In this document: one piece after another, positions 50,880 to 59,111 of the stretch | How the letters are laid out: each line of letters begins with the position of its first letter | How positions within the stretch are numbered: position 1 is the stretch's first letter | Source of the DNA: Mycobacterium sp. GA-0227b | GTDB lineage: Bacteria > Actinomycetota > Actinomycetes > Mycobacteriales > Mycobacteriaceae | Length of the DNA: 64,000 nt | Direction: 5' to 3' | NCBI RefSeq assembly: GCF_001499855.1 | Contig: NZ_LQIK01000012.1 | Span: 434,001-498,000 of the forward strand | Made by a program: the position numbers and the translations under genes | The notes under the pieces: model-generated | Database searches by the model: none | What the model was told of the DNA's origin: nothing | What the model saw: the letters and a program-made list of their open reading frames with translations, nothing else

Positions 50880-51123
50880 TTGACATTTCGGCTTCGGGTG
50901 ATGGCTGACAGTGTTTCGGCTGATGGTTGACAGTTGCTTCGGCTGATCCTTGACACTCCCTAGATGAGGGAGTTAAGCGTGGCCGAGCAGCGGTATCAGG
51001 CCGTGTTGGCCGTGATCAGCGATGGTTTGTCGATCTCGCACGTGGCGCGGAAGGTTGGGGTGTCGCGGCAGACGCTGCACTCCTGGTTGGCCCGTTATGA
51101 GGCCGAGGGCCTCGATGGGCTGC
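50880..51123 (+). pseudogene. Truncated IS481-family element (5' end and transposase N-terminus)
   Basis: Three spaced copies of a TTCGGCTGAT..TTGACA-type unit (about 50881-50960) form an IS end. An ATG at 50964 begins MRELSVAEQRYQAVLAVISD then ISHVARKVGVSRQTLHSWLARYEAEGLDGL, the HTH of an IS481-type transposase distinct from the intact copy. Homology stops at about 51123, where the 3' end of a reverse-strand gene begins; the DDE domain is missing. Confidence 0.75.
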
Positions 51124-51129
51124 TGGCCC

Positions 51130-51447
51130 TCAGGGCACCGTCGTGCCGGTGGCTCCGCCGGACTCGAATCCGGGCGTGTCGAGGATGTCCTGTTCAACGC
51201 AGCCTGCGCTTCCGCTGACACCGGTGCATTGGGGCAATTGTTGCCCGCCATTGGGCCCGCCAACCGACGGTGTGAGGAACGGAACGCAGGCTGAGGTGAA
51301 CGCGTCCACATGTTCACCGGACGGGCAGGCCGCGGTCGTGAGGGGATCGGGACCGGAAAACGCGGCAACCATCGGGGTGATGGCAATCGCAGCGGCAACG
51401 CCGCCCGCGAGAATCAACCGACGCACCGGAAAATCGGCAATCGCCAT
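51130..51447 (-). CDS. Small secreted Cys-containing protein
   Basis: From the ATG at 51447, with AAGGA upstream, the 105-residue protein has a signal peptide (MAIADFPVRRLILAGGVAAA, cut near VAAFS at about 29). The mature part has ACPSGEHVDAFTSACVPFLTPSVGG and LPQCTGVSGSAGCVEQD, giving two Cys pairs. This style recurs in mycobacterial secreted proteins; function unknown. The gene's 3' end abuts the IS remnant, so a few C-terminal residues may have been altered. Confidence 0.65.
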   Translation of the reverse strand: MAIADFPVRRLILAGGVAAAIAITPMVAAFSGPDPLTTAACPSGEHVDAFTSACVPFLTPSVGGPNGGQQLPQCTGVSGSAGCVEQDILDTPGFESGGATGTTVP

Positions 51448-51689
51448 TTCGCGCATCCTTTCTGTGCTGATGATCTTAGTGGAAAGCCTATGACGGACAG
51501 AGAGATTCGCACATATCACAAATTGCATCGCGTAGAGCAGCGCCTGGCACCCGCGCTAACAAGTACGCTGACCGAAGGGATGTGCGGCAGCGCCTCGCGT
51601 CATTTCGGTTGCGGCTGTAGGGAGTTGGGCGATCCGCCACCGTGCCGGTACAGGCGCCACTTCGTGGCGATACTGTCGCGGGGCGGGTA

Positions 51690-52250
51690 TCACGAGTGGT
51701 TGCGGATCACCGGCAGGGCGCCGGCGTTCGCGCAGGCCATCTGAGTATTCTGGGCCTCCTTATTGAGCTCGGTTGCCGCATTATTCAGGGTGTCGCCGTT
51801 GCCGCGAACTCCCATGATCACCACCAGCTTCGCGGCGTGCAATGACCACGATCGCATCGGATCCGCGATCTCCGGCTGCAGACCAGGCGTCGACGACGCG
51901 CTCAACGCCTCACCGGCTGCTTTCCGCAGAGCAGTTCGACCGTCCACATTATCGCCGCGGACTGCCGGATCCCGGTAGTCCACCTGTGCACCGTCACCGG
52001 CGATCGAGTAAGCGAAATCGTTGTAATACTTGGAGGAGAACTGCAGGGCCCCGGCCCACTGCCGGCAGGCCGCGTTCGCCGGTACCGCGGCGCCCTCTCC
52101 GCCAGGCGCAACGACAGGTGCTGGCCTTGGCGCCGGCTCCGGAGCCGGCGGTTCGGGTTGTGCGGATGCAATCGTCGCGCCGCTCAGCGTGAGGCCAAAC
52201 GCGATGAGTGATCCAGCCAGCGTTCGCCCACCGACATGTGATGCCGTCAT
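51690..52250 (-). CDS. Secreted protein with Pro-rich linker
   Basis: The ATG at 52250 follows GGAGG by 5 nt. The 186-residue product has a signal peptide (TLAGSLIAFGLTLSGATIASA), a proline-rich linker (QPEPPAPEPAPRPAPVVAPG) and a folded part bounded by a Cys pair (NAACRQWAGALQFSSKYYND ... TQMACANAGALPV). No enzyme motif is seen. The upstream 368 bp (52251-52618), shared with the MspA-like gene, has no clear motif. Confidence 0.7.
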   Translation of the reverse strand: MTASHVGGRTLAGSLIAFGLTLSGATIASAQPEPPAPEPAPRPAPVVAPGGEGAAVPANAACRQWAGALQFSSKYYNDFAYSIAGDGAQVDYRDPAVRGDNVDGRTALRKAAGEALSASSTPGLQPEIADPMRSWSLHAAKLVVIMGVRGNGDTLNNAATELNKEAQNTQMACANAGALPVIRNHS

Positions 52251-52618
52251 GCAGTCCTCCGAGTCTGGTAGGGCCTGAGGTCCGGAAGGCCGCGTCAACA
52301 TCGGGCTTTCACGGTCAGGTTCGCAAAGTCCTTGGCGCGTGTGATCGTCGGCTCGACGCATGACGGGATCGTGAACGGACGCCGAACACCGGATGCCTAC
52401 AAGGCGGCCATTGGATTCCGAAGATGTTGAGCGGTAACTAAATTGGTGCATCAGAAGCCTGTCGGGTGACGACCACAGCGTTGTGGGGAGCCGAGCCGCC
52501 AGCTAGATGAGAACCCGGTAAGAAGTGTTGGCCGTCCGTTCACCGCTTGGATACCGGGCGCCTGAATGATTCCCCGCGACATCTCCACGGATGCCGATGA
52601 CGAGAGGCTCAACCCACC

Positions 52619-53293
52619 ATGGTGAATCGCTTTGCTGTCCTGACTGCCGCCTGCACGCTGATCGCGGTCGGCACGACGCCGTACGCTTCGGCGCAACCGG
52701 CGCCGCCGCCGGATCCCCGGGTACAGCCGGTCGCCAATCCCGTACCACCCCCGCCGCCGGGTGGCGCGGTACCGTCCGGGCCCACGGGAACCTTGGATAC
52801 ACCCGACGGCTGGCATGTCGAGGTATCTGCCCGTGACGAAACCCAACTCCCCGTCGCGCCGCTGACGACCGCAGTGTCGTCGCGTGAGTATCTGGTCGGC
52901 GGCACGTTCGTCGGGAAGGTCACAGGCTCTGGAGCGACCGAACTGAAGGGCGGGACGTTGGTGGCCGGGTATCAGATCGGCTGCGGGATCTTGGCGGATG
53001 AAATTGGAATCGAGCCCGAGGGCGCAATTGGCGTCGCCCTACCGGTGCCAGCCATTGACGCCGAGATCGGCCTCGGCGGAGCCATAGACCTTCTCCCGGG
53101 TGAAGTGACCGTCGTTGACGTCGCCGAGAAGGAGTTCGAAGGCACCGAAACACGAGTCACCATTACCGGTTTGCGCGTCAAGTTCGACCGATGCGCTGGA
53201 CAGTCGTTCATACGGTCGTTCGCGACGCTGTCTGTCTCGACCGAAGACACCGAGGATGTCATCACGTACCTCGGTGTCACCAAGGTCGTTTGA
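52619..53293 (+). CDS. MspA-family porin-like protein 1
   Basis: The 224-residue exported protein starts MVNRFAVLTAACTLIAVGTT, with a signal peptide to about 25 and a Pro-rich segment. An MspA-type beta domain follows: ETQLPVAPLTTAVSSREYLV, GGTLVAGYQIGCGI, LLPGEVTVVDVAEKEFEG and GQSFIRSFATLSVST. MspA proteins form octameric outer-membrane pores in fast-growing mycobacteria. This relative has a longer N-terminal Pro region and two Cys not found in MspA itself, so pore formation is not assured. Followed by a paralogue. Confidence 0.82.
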   Translation: MVNRFAVLTAACTLIAVGTTPYASAQPAPPPDPRVQPVANPVPPPPPGGAVPSGPTGTLDTPDGWHVEVSARDETQLPVAPLTTAVSSREYLVGGTFVGKVTGSGATELKGGTLVAGYQIGCGILADEIGIEPEGAIGVALPVPAIDAEIGLGGAIDLLPGEVTVVDVAEKEFEGTETRVTITGLRVKFDRCAGQSFIRSFATLSVSTEDTEDVITYLGVTKVV

Positions 53294-53478
53294 TGCCGGC
53301 GATTCACAGCGCTTCGTCATGGGTGACGACGCGTCAAGGTGAGCGCGCCGCGCGCCAGTAGCGGCCGAGGCGTGAGCGCACGAATTGTCTTCTGCCAGTG
53401 AACCGATTGGCCACCGAGGCCCCAAGATCCCACAGGAAAGCTGCCGTGATACTTCAATCGAGAGGCCCACAACACACC

Positions 53479-54162
53479 ATGTTTCATCGTTTTGCCATCC
53501 TGGCTGCCATTTGCATGCTGTCCCCGATGGGGGCGGCGCCGCTTGCCGGGGCGCAACCCCTGCCGCCGCCGCCCGGGCCGGCGGGGCAGCCGCCGCCGGA
53601 CACCGGGGCCGTCGCGTCCAGTCCCCCGGCCGTCGTGACGACCCCTGACGGCTGGACCTTGACGGTAACCGCGCAGAACGAGACCCAGCTGCCGGTGGCG
53701 CCACTGACGACCGCGACGTCGTCCCGCGAATACCTAGCGGCCGGCACGTTCACCGGGAAGATAGACGGTTCTGGTGGCACGGAGCTGGACGGCGGAAAGA
53801 TGGTCGTCGGGTATCAGATCGGCTGCGGCATCAACCTGGACAAGGTCACGTTGGGTGGCGGCATCGGCCTAGGCGGGATCGACTTCTTTCCCACACCGGA
53901 TATTTTCCAGGAAGAACCTGAGGTCGGCCTCGACATCGGCGGCTCGATAGAGGTTGTGCTCCTGCCCGGCGAGGTGGAAGACGTTGAGGTGGTCGAAAAG
54001 GAATTCAGCGGCACAACTACGCGCGTCACCCTCAAGGACGTCCACGTCACGATCGACGGCTGCGTCGGTCAGTCGTTCCTGCGCTCGTTCGCGGTATTGA
54101 CGAGTTCGACCACGGACACCGACGACATCGTCGCTTACTACGGGGTCACGAAGGCCGTCTGA
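53479..54162 (+). CDS. MspA-family porin-like protein 2
   Basis: The 227-residue protein is a tandem paralogue: signal peptide (MFHRFAILAAICMLSPMGAA), QPLPPPPGPAGQPPPD, then ETQLPVAPLTTATSSREYLA, KMVVGYQIGCGINLDKVTLG, VLLPGEVEDVEVVEKEFSG and GQSFLRSFAVLTSSTTDTDD. Most of the domain is alignable with the gene at 52619. A 20-residue loop (FFPTPDIFQEEPEVGLDIG) differs and could line or constrict a pore. Start ATG 53479 is chosen by the signal peptide and alignment with its partner; the frame is open upstream. Confidence 0.82.
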   Translation: MFHRFAILAAICMLSPMGAAPLAGAQPLPPPPGPAGQPPPDTGAVASSPPAVVTTPDGWTLTVTAQNETQLPVAPLTTATSSREYLAAGTFTGKIDGSGGTELDGGKMVVGYQIGCGINLDKVTLGGGIGLGGIDFFPTPDIFQEEPEVGLDIGGSIEVVLLPGEVEDVEVVEKEFSGTTTRVTLKDVHVTIDGCVGQSFLRSFAVLTSSTTDTDDIVAYYGVTKAV

Positions 54163-54225
54163 GATCAGTATCCAGTCGAGATCGTGGGTGGCATGCAGCC
54201 ATTCGAACAAAAGGAGACGTCAGCC

Positions 54226-54870
54226 GTGAGTATCCACGCTCGTATGACCGTGACCAGAGACGTGGTCGCGAGCATCGCGGTAGCCGGCGCGCTCGCCGCG
54301 GCGGCGGTCGCTTCCCCGGCGACTGCCGGCGCGGAGCCTCCCCCCGCACCACCCGTCGGTCCGGCGGTTCCCGCACCGCCGCCCGCGCCTCCCGGCCCGC
54401 TGGCCCCCATGGTTGGCATGCCGTTGGCGCAGAACGGCTCCCTCATGCCCGCGTTACCCGCCGACCCGAGCCAATATCTGCTCGGCCAGAATCCGCTGCC
54501 CTCGGCGCCGGGAGGACCGCCCGCCACACCGCCGAACCTTCGCTTTCCCAACAACGCCTACTTGCTGCCGCAGTACATGGAGCCCTCCGCGCCCGGAGAG
54601 GGGACGATGTTCGACGTGGCGCCGGGCGCCGAGAATGCGAACATCTCCGACTTCGACTACATGAGGCGGCTCTGGCACCTCTACCAGGGCGGCTATCTGA
54701 AGGGCAGTCTGCTGGGCCAGATGCCACAGGATCAGCTGGGTGCGCCGCTGCCGGGTACGGCGCCACCTCCCGGGACCAATATTCCGCCGGGGCTTACGCT
54801 TTCGGGGCCTCAGGGGCCACCAGTGCCGCATGAAGCGGTACCGCCGGCGCCGCCTCCCCCGCTGCCGTAG
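54226..54870 (+). CDS. Secreted Pro-rich protein downstream of the MspA pair
   Basis: A GTG at 54226 follows AAGGAG. The 214-residue product has a signal peptide (MTVTRDVVASIAVAGALAAA region, cut after AGA) and Pro-rich ends (PPPAPPVGPAVPAPPPAPPG and a C-terminal PPAPPPPLP). The centre has NNAYLLPQYMEPSAPGEGTM and FDYMRRLWHLYQGGYLKGSL. No known domain. Its location 63 bp after the second MspA-like gene suggests co-expression and a possible cell-wall partner role (inference). Confidence 0.7.
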   Translation: MSIHARMTVTRDVVASIAVAGALAAAAVASPATAGAEPPPAPPVGPAVPAPPPAPPGPLAPMVGMPLAQNGSLMPALPADPSQYLLGQNPLPSAPGGPPATPPNLRFPNNAYLLPQYMEPSAPGEGTMFDVAPGAENANISDFDYMRRLWHLYQGGYLKGSLLGQMPQDQLGAPLPGTAPPPGTNIPPGLTLSGPQGPPVPHEAVPPAPPPPLP

Positions 54871-54886
54871 CGCTACCGGCGGTGGC

Positions 54887-55582
54887 CTATTGCTCGGCGC
54901 CGTGACGGGTATCGATGACGCGCTGAGCGATGTCGGCCAGTTTGACGTTGCTGTCCTGCGAGAGCTGCTTGAGCATCTCGAACGCCCGCATCTCGTCGAC
55001 GCCGTAGCGTTCCATGATGATGCCCTTGGCCTGACCGATGCGATCCCGCGTGGACATCGCGGACTTGAGCTGCTCCCCTTCCCGGCTGGCCAGTAACGCG
55101 GCGGCGGCATGCGCGGCGAGGATCGCGCCGATCGTCTCGTCGGCGGCGTCGAAGGCGCGTGGCTTGGTGCTGAACATGTTGAGCGCCCCGGCGGTGCGCT
55201 CGGCCGTGTAGAGCTTGACCGACAGACCACTGAATATGTTGCGCTCGACCGCGGCGGCGGCGTATCGCGGCCAGCGCTCTTCGGATCGGAAGTCGTCGGT
55301 GCGCAGGATCGACTCGTTGAGGGCCGCCTGCACGCACGGCCCCTCACCGAACTGCATCTGGAGTTCGTCGAGCTCGTGAGGCAAATCCGAGGTGCCCGCG
55401 AGCGATTCGAACTTGCCTCCGCGGGCGACGAGCAGCACGCCGACTGTGTCCGCACCCGGGATCAGTTCTTTCGCCGTCGCGGTGACGTCCTCCAGCACCT
55501 GGTCCACGGTGCGCGGCGGAGCAGAGGCCCGCGCCAACTCGGCCATCCGCTCGGCCAGTTCGTGGGTTCGGGGCTGCACCAT
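54887..55582 (-). CDS. GAF-ANTAR domain regulator
   Basis: The 231-residue protein has an N-terminal GAF sensor domain (about 20-165; GADTVGVLLVARGGKFESLA, QFGEGPCVQAALNESILRTD) and a C-terminal ANTAR RNA-binding domain (about 172-228; LKSAMSTRDRIGQAKGIIME, FEMLKQLSQDSNVKLADIAQ). ANTAR proteins bind dual-hexaloop RNA hairpins to prevent termination; the AKGIIMERYG segment is characteristic. No dual hairpin is evident immediately upstream. Start ATG at 55582. Confidence 0.93.
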   Translation of the reverse strand: MVQPRTHELAERMAELARASAPPRTVDQVLEDVTATAKELIPGADTVGVLLVARGGKFESLAGTSDLPHELDELQMQFGEGPCVQAALNESILRTDDFRSEERWPRYAAAAVERNIFSGLSVKLYTAERTAGALNMFSTKPRAFDAADETIGAILAAHAAAALLASREGEQLKSAMSTRDRIGQAKGIIMERYGVDEMRAFEMLKQLSQDSNVKLADIAQRVIDTRHGAEQ

Positions 55583-55929
55583 ATGTTGAAGTCTTCCCTT
55601 CCCCGTCCTGCCCTACACGAATGTTTGCCGTTTTGGGCAGTGGGCACGTCCTACCCAAGCATGTGTGACGGTCGACCGTTACCCGTGCTGAGGTCTCGTC
55701 GGTTCAGACAGGAGCCGGCGGGGCCGCCCTACGGCGCCAGCCCCACTGCCCGGTTCTCGGCGTCACGAGGATCGCCGACGATTCGACCTGAACCTTCCGC
55801 TGTCACAACGGATTCGATCTGAGCATCTGCCGTGGACGTGTCGGGGGTGAGCTGCAACCTCGGGTGACACCGGCACTGCGGCTCCGGCGCGCGCGCAGCC
55901 CCGAGGGACGAAAAACTTGGGCAAAAAAT

Positions 55930-55956
55930 CTGGCACTCTCCGATGCCGAGTGCTAA
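55930..55956. promoter_or_regulatory. CIRCE element (HrcA operator) upstream of hsp20
   Basis: CTGGCACTC-N9-GAGTGCTAA matches the CIRCE consensus TTAGCACTC-N9-GAGTGCTAA at 16 of 18 positions, with a perfect right half and the exact 9-nt spacer. HrcA represses heat-shock genes through it. It lies 73 bp before the Hsp20 start. The rest of the 446-bp gap (55583-56028) shows no gene. Confidence 0.85.
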
Positions 55957-56028
55957 ACTCGCAGGTGCACAGTGATTTGGCTGCCCGCCAGGGTGGCGGG
56001 CTCTGGATGACATAGGAGGTGAATTGCT

Positions 56029-56478
56029 GTGCTTCGCTTTGATCCGTTCAGTGAACTAGATGCTCTGACCCGGGGCCTGCTGACCAACCAGACCGGATCA
56101 AATCGTTCGCCCCGGTTCATGCCGATGGATCTCTGCAAGATCGACGACCATTACCTGTTGACCGCCGATCTGCCCGGTATCGACCCCGGCTCGGTGGATG
56201 TCAGCGTCGACAACGGAACGCTGACCATCTCCGCGCATCGCACGGCACGGTCCGACGAGGGCGTGCAGTGGCTGGCCAACGAGAGGTTCTTCGGCACCTA
56301 CCGCAGGCAACTGTCCCTCGGCGAAGGCATTGACGCATCGGCCATCTCGGCGACCTATGAGAACGGTGTGCTGAGCGTGACCATCCCGATGGCCGAACGC
56401 GCCAAGCCGCGCAAGATCGACGTCGCCCATGGCGGCGGGCAGAAGTCGATCGAGACCACGACCGTCGAAGCCGGGTAG
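56029..56478 (+). CDS. Hsp20/alpha-crystallin small heat-shock protein
   Basis: The 149-residue chaperone holds unfolded proteins for refolding. It has LRFDPFSELDALTRGLL, the alpha-crystallin domain (LTADLPGIDPGSVDVSVDNGTLTISAHR, in parts; RQLSLGEGIDASAISATYENGVLSVTIP), and the ERAKPRKI tail typical of the M. leprae 18-kDa antigen group. The GTG start at 56029 follows AGGAGGT. The CIRCE element upstream predicts heat-inducible, HrcA-controlled expression. Confidence 0.93.
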   Translation: MLRFDPFSELDALTRGLLTNQTGSNRSPRFMPMDLCKIDDHYLLTADLPGIDPGSVDVSVDNGTLTISAHRTARSDEGVQWLANERFFGTYRRQLSLGEGIDASAISATYENGVLSVTIPMAERAKPRKIDVAHGGGQKSIETTTVEAG

Positions 56479-56487
56479 GCCACCTCA

Positions 56488-56527
56488 CCGAAACTGCGGG
56501 CAGGTCGCGATCTGTCCGCAGTTTCGG
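56488..56527. terminator. Bidirectional hairpin between hsp20 and the membrane protein gene
   Basis: CCGAAACTGCGG and CCGCAGTTTCGG pair perfectly over 12 bp around a 16-nt loop, 10 nt after the hsp20 stop and 28 nt from the stop of the convergent gene at 56555. Confidence 0.75.
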
Positions 56528-56554
56528 CATGCCTGCAGCCGGGCGCCAACCCAG

Positions 56555-56980
56555 TCACGCGGTTCGGGCGACCGGCGACCACGTGCTCACCATCGTCCAC
56601 ACCGAGAGGAACGCCGCGACAGCCGCGACGGCCACGCCGAGGTAGAGGCCGTAGCCCGCAGAGACCGGCGGATACACGTAGAGCCGGTAATACCACACCG
56701 TCAGCACCACCAGCAGGACCGAAATCGACAGCGCTGCAGTCGATGCCAGCCGAGCCGAGAACCCACGCGCCGACATGGCGCCGGCGACGATCAGCATCGA
56801 GGCCAGCAGCGCGATGAGCTGTCCGACGCCGAAACCGGGTGCCGGCCCGGGCAGCTCGCCGACGACCCCACCGATCGCGCTGATGCGCGCGCCGTTCGAG
56901 GTCAACCACGGTAGCCATGCGCTCACCGATACGATCGCCCCACACAGCGCGACCAGCCATCCGGGACGCAGGCGCGACAT
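56555..56980 (-). CDS. Four-TM membrane protein
   Basis: The 141-residue protein is mostly hydrophobic with four TM segments (about 7-25, 50-68, 77-97, 109-131). It has WLPWLTSNGARISAIGGVVG in the first extracellular loop, a W-P-W-(L/I)-T-x-x-G motif seen in several small actinobacterial membrane proteins. Function unknown. Confidence 0.72.
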   Translation of the reverse strand: MSRLRPGWLVALCGAIVSVSAWLPWLTSNGARISAIGGVVGELPGPAPGFGVGQLIALLASMLIVAGAMSARGFSARLASTAALSISVLLVVLTVWYYRLYVYPPVSAGYGLYLGVAVAAVAAFLSVWTMVSTWSPVARTA

Positions 56981-57060
56981 CCCTCGAGCCTATCGGGTGT
57001 GTCAGGGGCGATCCGATCTCTACTGTGGAGTGTCCGACCGCGAAAAGGCAGGTACTGGGG

Positions 57061-57507
57061 ATGACCGATCTTCCGGACTGGGCACGCCGCCTCGACCTGG
57101 CCCCCCACCCGGAGGGCGGCTGGTTCAAAGAGACCTGGCGCAGCGACCTGACCGTGCCGCAATCCGCGCTTCCGCCGGACTACACCGGTCCGCGCAACGC
57201 GGGCACCGCGATCCTGTTCCTGCTCATGCCGGGCCAGCAATCGGCCTGGCACACGGTGCGCAGCGCCGAACTGTGGCTCTACCACTCGGGAAGCCCGTTG
57301 CTGTTGGAGGTCGGCGTCGAGCAACAGAGTGCGGCAACACATCTGCTCGGCGCCGACATCGTGGCCGGTGAGCAACCGCAGTTCGTCGTGCCGCCGGGGC
57401 ACTGGCAGCGCGCCCGCCCCCGCGACGACGAGCCGAGCCTGGTCAGCTGCGTAGTGGTGCCGGGCTTCGATTTCGCCGACTTCGCCCTGGCCGCTCCCAG
57501 CGGCTGA
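57061..57507 (+). CDS. Cupin DUF985-family protein
   Basis: The 148-residue protein has the DUF985 (cupin_5) pattern: LDLAPHPEGGWFKETWRSD, TAILFLLMPGQQSAWHTVRS, ELWLYHSGSPLLLEV, QFVVPPGHWQRARP and CVVVPGFDFADF. It forms a small beta-barrel, possibly sugar- or metal-binding; biochemical role unknown. Start ATG at 57061. Confidence 0.87.
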   Translation: MTDLPDWARRLDLAPHPEGGWFKETWRSDLTVPQSALPPDYTGPRNAGTAILFLLMPGQQSAWHTVRSAELWLYHSGSPLLLEVGVEQQSAATHLLGADIVAGEQPQFVVPPGHWQRARPRDDEPSLVSCVVVPGFDFADFALAAPSG

Positions 57508-57522
57508 GCACGCCGAGCGCTA

Positions 57523-57550
57523 CCTTATTGTGACCTTATATAAGCCTTAT
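57523..57550. repeat. Three CCTTAT direct repeats at 11-bp spacing
   Basis: CCTTAT begins at 57523, 57534 and 57545, exactly one helical turn apart, in an unusually A/T-rich 60-bp gap upstream of the SDR-like gene at 57614. Direct hexamers at 11 bp are the typical binding mode of OmpR/PhoB-type response regulators. CTTATATAAG at 57535-57544 is also palindromic. Confidence 0.55.
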
Positions 57551-57613
57551 TTTTCTTAGAAATGGGTGTACGGTGGGTCCACGCGTGCGCGGCAGCGACG
57601 GAAGGAGCCCGAC

Positions 57614-58192
57614 ATGGATCACGAACCCGAACGGATCGTCCTGGTCACCGGCGGCTCGAGGGGCCTCGGCGCGCGGGTCGCGCGGCAGCTCGGCAGCGCC
57701 GACACCCACGTCGTCGTGACCCGCGACATCTCCGATGAGTTCGAGTCCGCGGAGGTGATCGAGGCGGTCGCGGAACGCTTCGGCCGGTTGGACACCTTGA
57801 TCCTCAACTCGTCGGATGCGCTGGACACGGGCGCCGACCCCGCTTGCGCGATGCGCCTCAACCGTGATGCACAACGGCGACTGGCCCTGGCGGCGCTGCC
57901 GCTGATGCCGGTTGGCGGACGGATTGTCTTCGTCACCAGCCATCAGGCCCACTTCTTCCCCGACAAGGCGGTTCCCAAGGGTTATACGGCCGTCGCTGCG
58001 AGCATGCGGGCCGGCGAAACCGCCTTGCTCACAAGGCGTTCAGAGTTCCGCCGGGCCGGCGTGCAGCTCACCGTGGTGTCGGGCGACATGAGCCATATGA
58101 CCTTCGCCGACGCCGTCGTCGACGCGGCCACCACCCCGAACCCCGCAAGCATCGTGTTCGTGGGCAGGGCCGACTATCTCATGACCGCCTGA
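57614..58192 (+). CDS. Short SDR-like protein lacking the catalytic lysine
   Basis: The 192-residue product (ATG at 57614 after GAAGGAG) has a Rossmann start VLVTGGSRGLGARVARQLG and RIVFVTSHQAHFFP. At the usual active site, KGYTAVAASM has Tyr but Ala where YxxxK needs Lys, and the family C-terminus is short. Related mycobacterial proteins are called SDR oxidoreductases. This one may bind NAD(P) in a regulatory role rather than catalyse, which is inference. The gene is preceded by CCTTAT repeats. Confidence 0.78.
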   Translation: MDHEPERIVLVTGGSRGLGARVARQLGSADTHVVVTRDISDEFESAEVIEAVAERFGRLDTLILNSSDALDTGADPACAMRLNRDAQRRLALAALPLMPVGGRIVFVTSHQAHFFPDKAVPKGYTAVAASMRAGETALLTRRSEFRRAGVQLTVVSGDMSHMTFADAVVDAATTPNPASIVFVGRADYLMTA

Positions 58193-58195
58193 CGG

Positions 58196-58975
58196 TCACT
58201 GAAGCGACGACAGGTTGAACGCGGCGCCCGTCGAATCCGTGACCGCGGCCAACCGGCCGTAGGGGGTGTCCTCGGCGTCGCGGATCACGCTGCCGCCGTT
58301 GTCGAGCACCAACTGCACGGTCTTGTCGACGTCATCGGTGCCCAGGAAGAAGTTCCAGTTCGACGGCTCGCCCTCGCACAGGAAGGCGGTGCCGTCCATC
58401 AGGCCGAGCAACGCTTCACCGCCGAAGACGGCTGTGCTGTAGCGGAATTCGTCGGTGTCGGACACCGTCTCGATCTGCCAGCCGAACACGTCGCGGTAGA
58501 ACTGCTGCGACTTGGCGTAGTCACGGCCGGTCCACTGGAAGTAGACGGGTGCGCCGTGCTCGTTGACCAGCTCGAAGCCAAGGTGCCCGGTCGGCTGCCA
58601 CAGCCCGAAGAACGCGCCGCTGGGGTCGGACAACATGCCCATCCAGCCCTTGTCCTTGACCTCCATCGGCTCGGCGGGCGCCCCGCACGTGATGGCGCCG
58701 GCGGCCATCGCCTTGTCGAGCGTCGCCTTGACGTCGGTGGTGTGGAAGTAGGTGCTCCAACCGTCCGGGCTGTTCCATTGCGGGTCGTTGGCCATCATGC
58801 CGGCGACCGGCCTGCCGTCTTTGGACGCGTTGATGTAGCCGCCGTATTCGGGGCCCGCCGACTCGAATGTCCAGCCGAACACCGCGGTGTAGAAAGCCTG
58901 CGAACGCTCGACGTCCGAGGACGCCAGGTCGATCCAGGTCGGCGCGCCCACAGGGGCGGAATTACGGACGGGCAC
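58196..58975 (-). CDS. VOC-family protein (tandem glyoxalase-like domains)
   Basis: The 259-residue protein has two vicinal-oxygen-chelate modules: residues about 12-125 (TWIDLASSDVERSQAFYTAVFGWTFES; GWMGMLSDPSGAFFGLWQP) and about 140-255 (KSQQFYRDVFGWQIETVSDT; GRLAAVTDSTGAAFNLSSL). It resembles the M. tuberculosis 27-kDa antigen Rv0577 group. Metal ligands are not fully conserved, so a binding role is possible. It ends 3 bp from the convergent SDR-like gene. Confidence 0.87.
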   Translation of the reverse strand: MPVRNSAPVGAPTWIDLASSDVERSQAFYTAVFGWTFESAGPEYGGYINASKDGRPVAGMMANDPQWNSPDGWSTYFHTTDVKATLDKAMAAGAITCGAPAEPMEVKDKGWMGMLSDPSGAFFGLWQPTGHLGFELVNEHGAPVYFQWTGRDYAKSQQFYRDVFGWQIETVSDTDEFRYSTAVFGGEALLGLMDGTAFLCEGEPSNWNFFLGTDDVDKTVQLVLDNGGSVIRDAEDTPYGRLAAVTDSTGAAFNLSSLQ

Positions 58976-59111
58976 AACGGTCTCCTTCAGTCGGTGGTGG
59001 GTCGTTCACCGATGCAGACCACCGCCGGCTGCAAAACTCATCGCCTGACCCGAGCAGACGCAAAGTGCCCGAAAAAGTGCCGAGAATTGAGCACTTCACG
59101 TCTTCTCGCGC

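Noticed and set aside
51448..51689. A gene or regulatory RNA between the two secreted-protein genes
   Set aside because: No frame with start signal and no clear hairpin; I see nothing supportable in this stretch.
52251..52618. A coding gene in the divergent gap before the MspA-like pair
   Set aside because: Frames there are extensions of the neighbouring gene without signal peptide or Shine-Dalgarno; it is best read as promoter region, but no clear promoter motif was found.
55729..56013. A small minus-strand gene upstream of hsp20
   Set aside because: The 94-codon frame overlaps the CIRCE promoter region, has no Shine-Dalgarno and no recognisable sequence.
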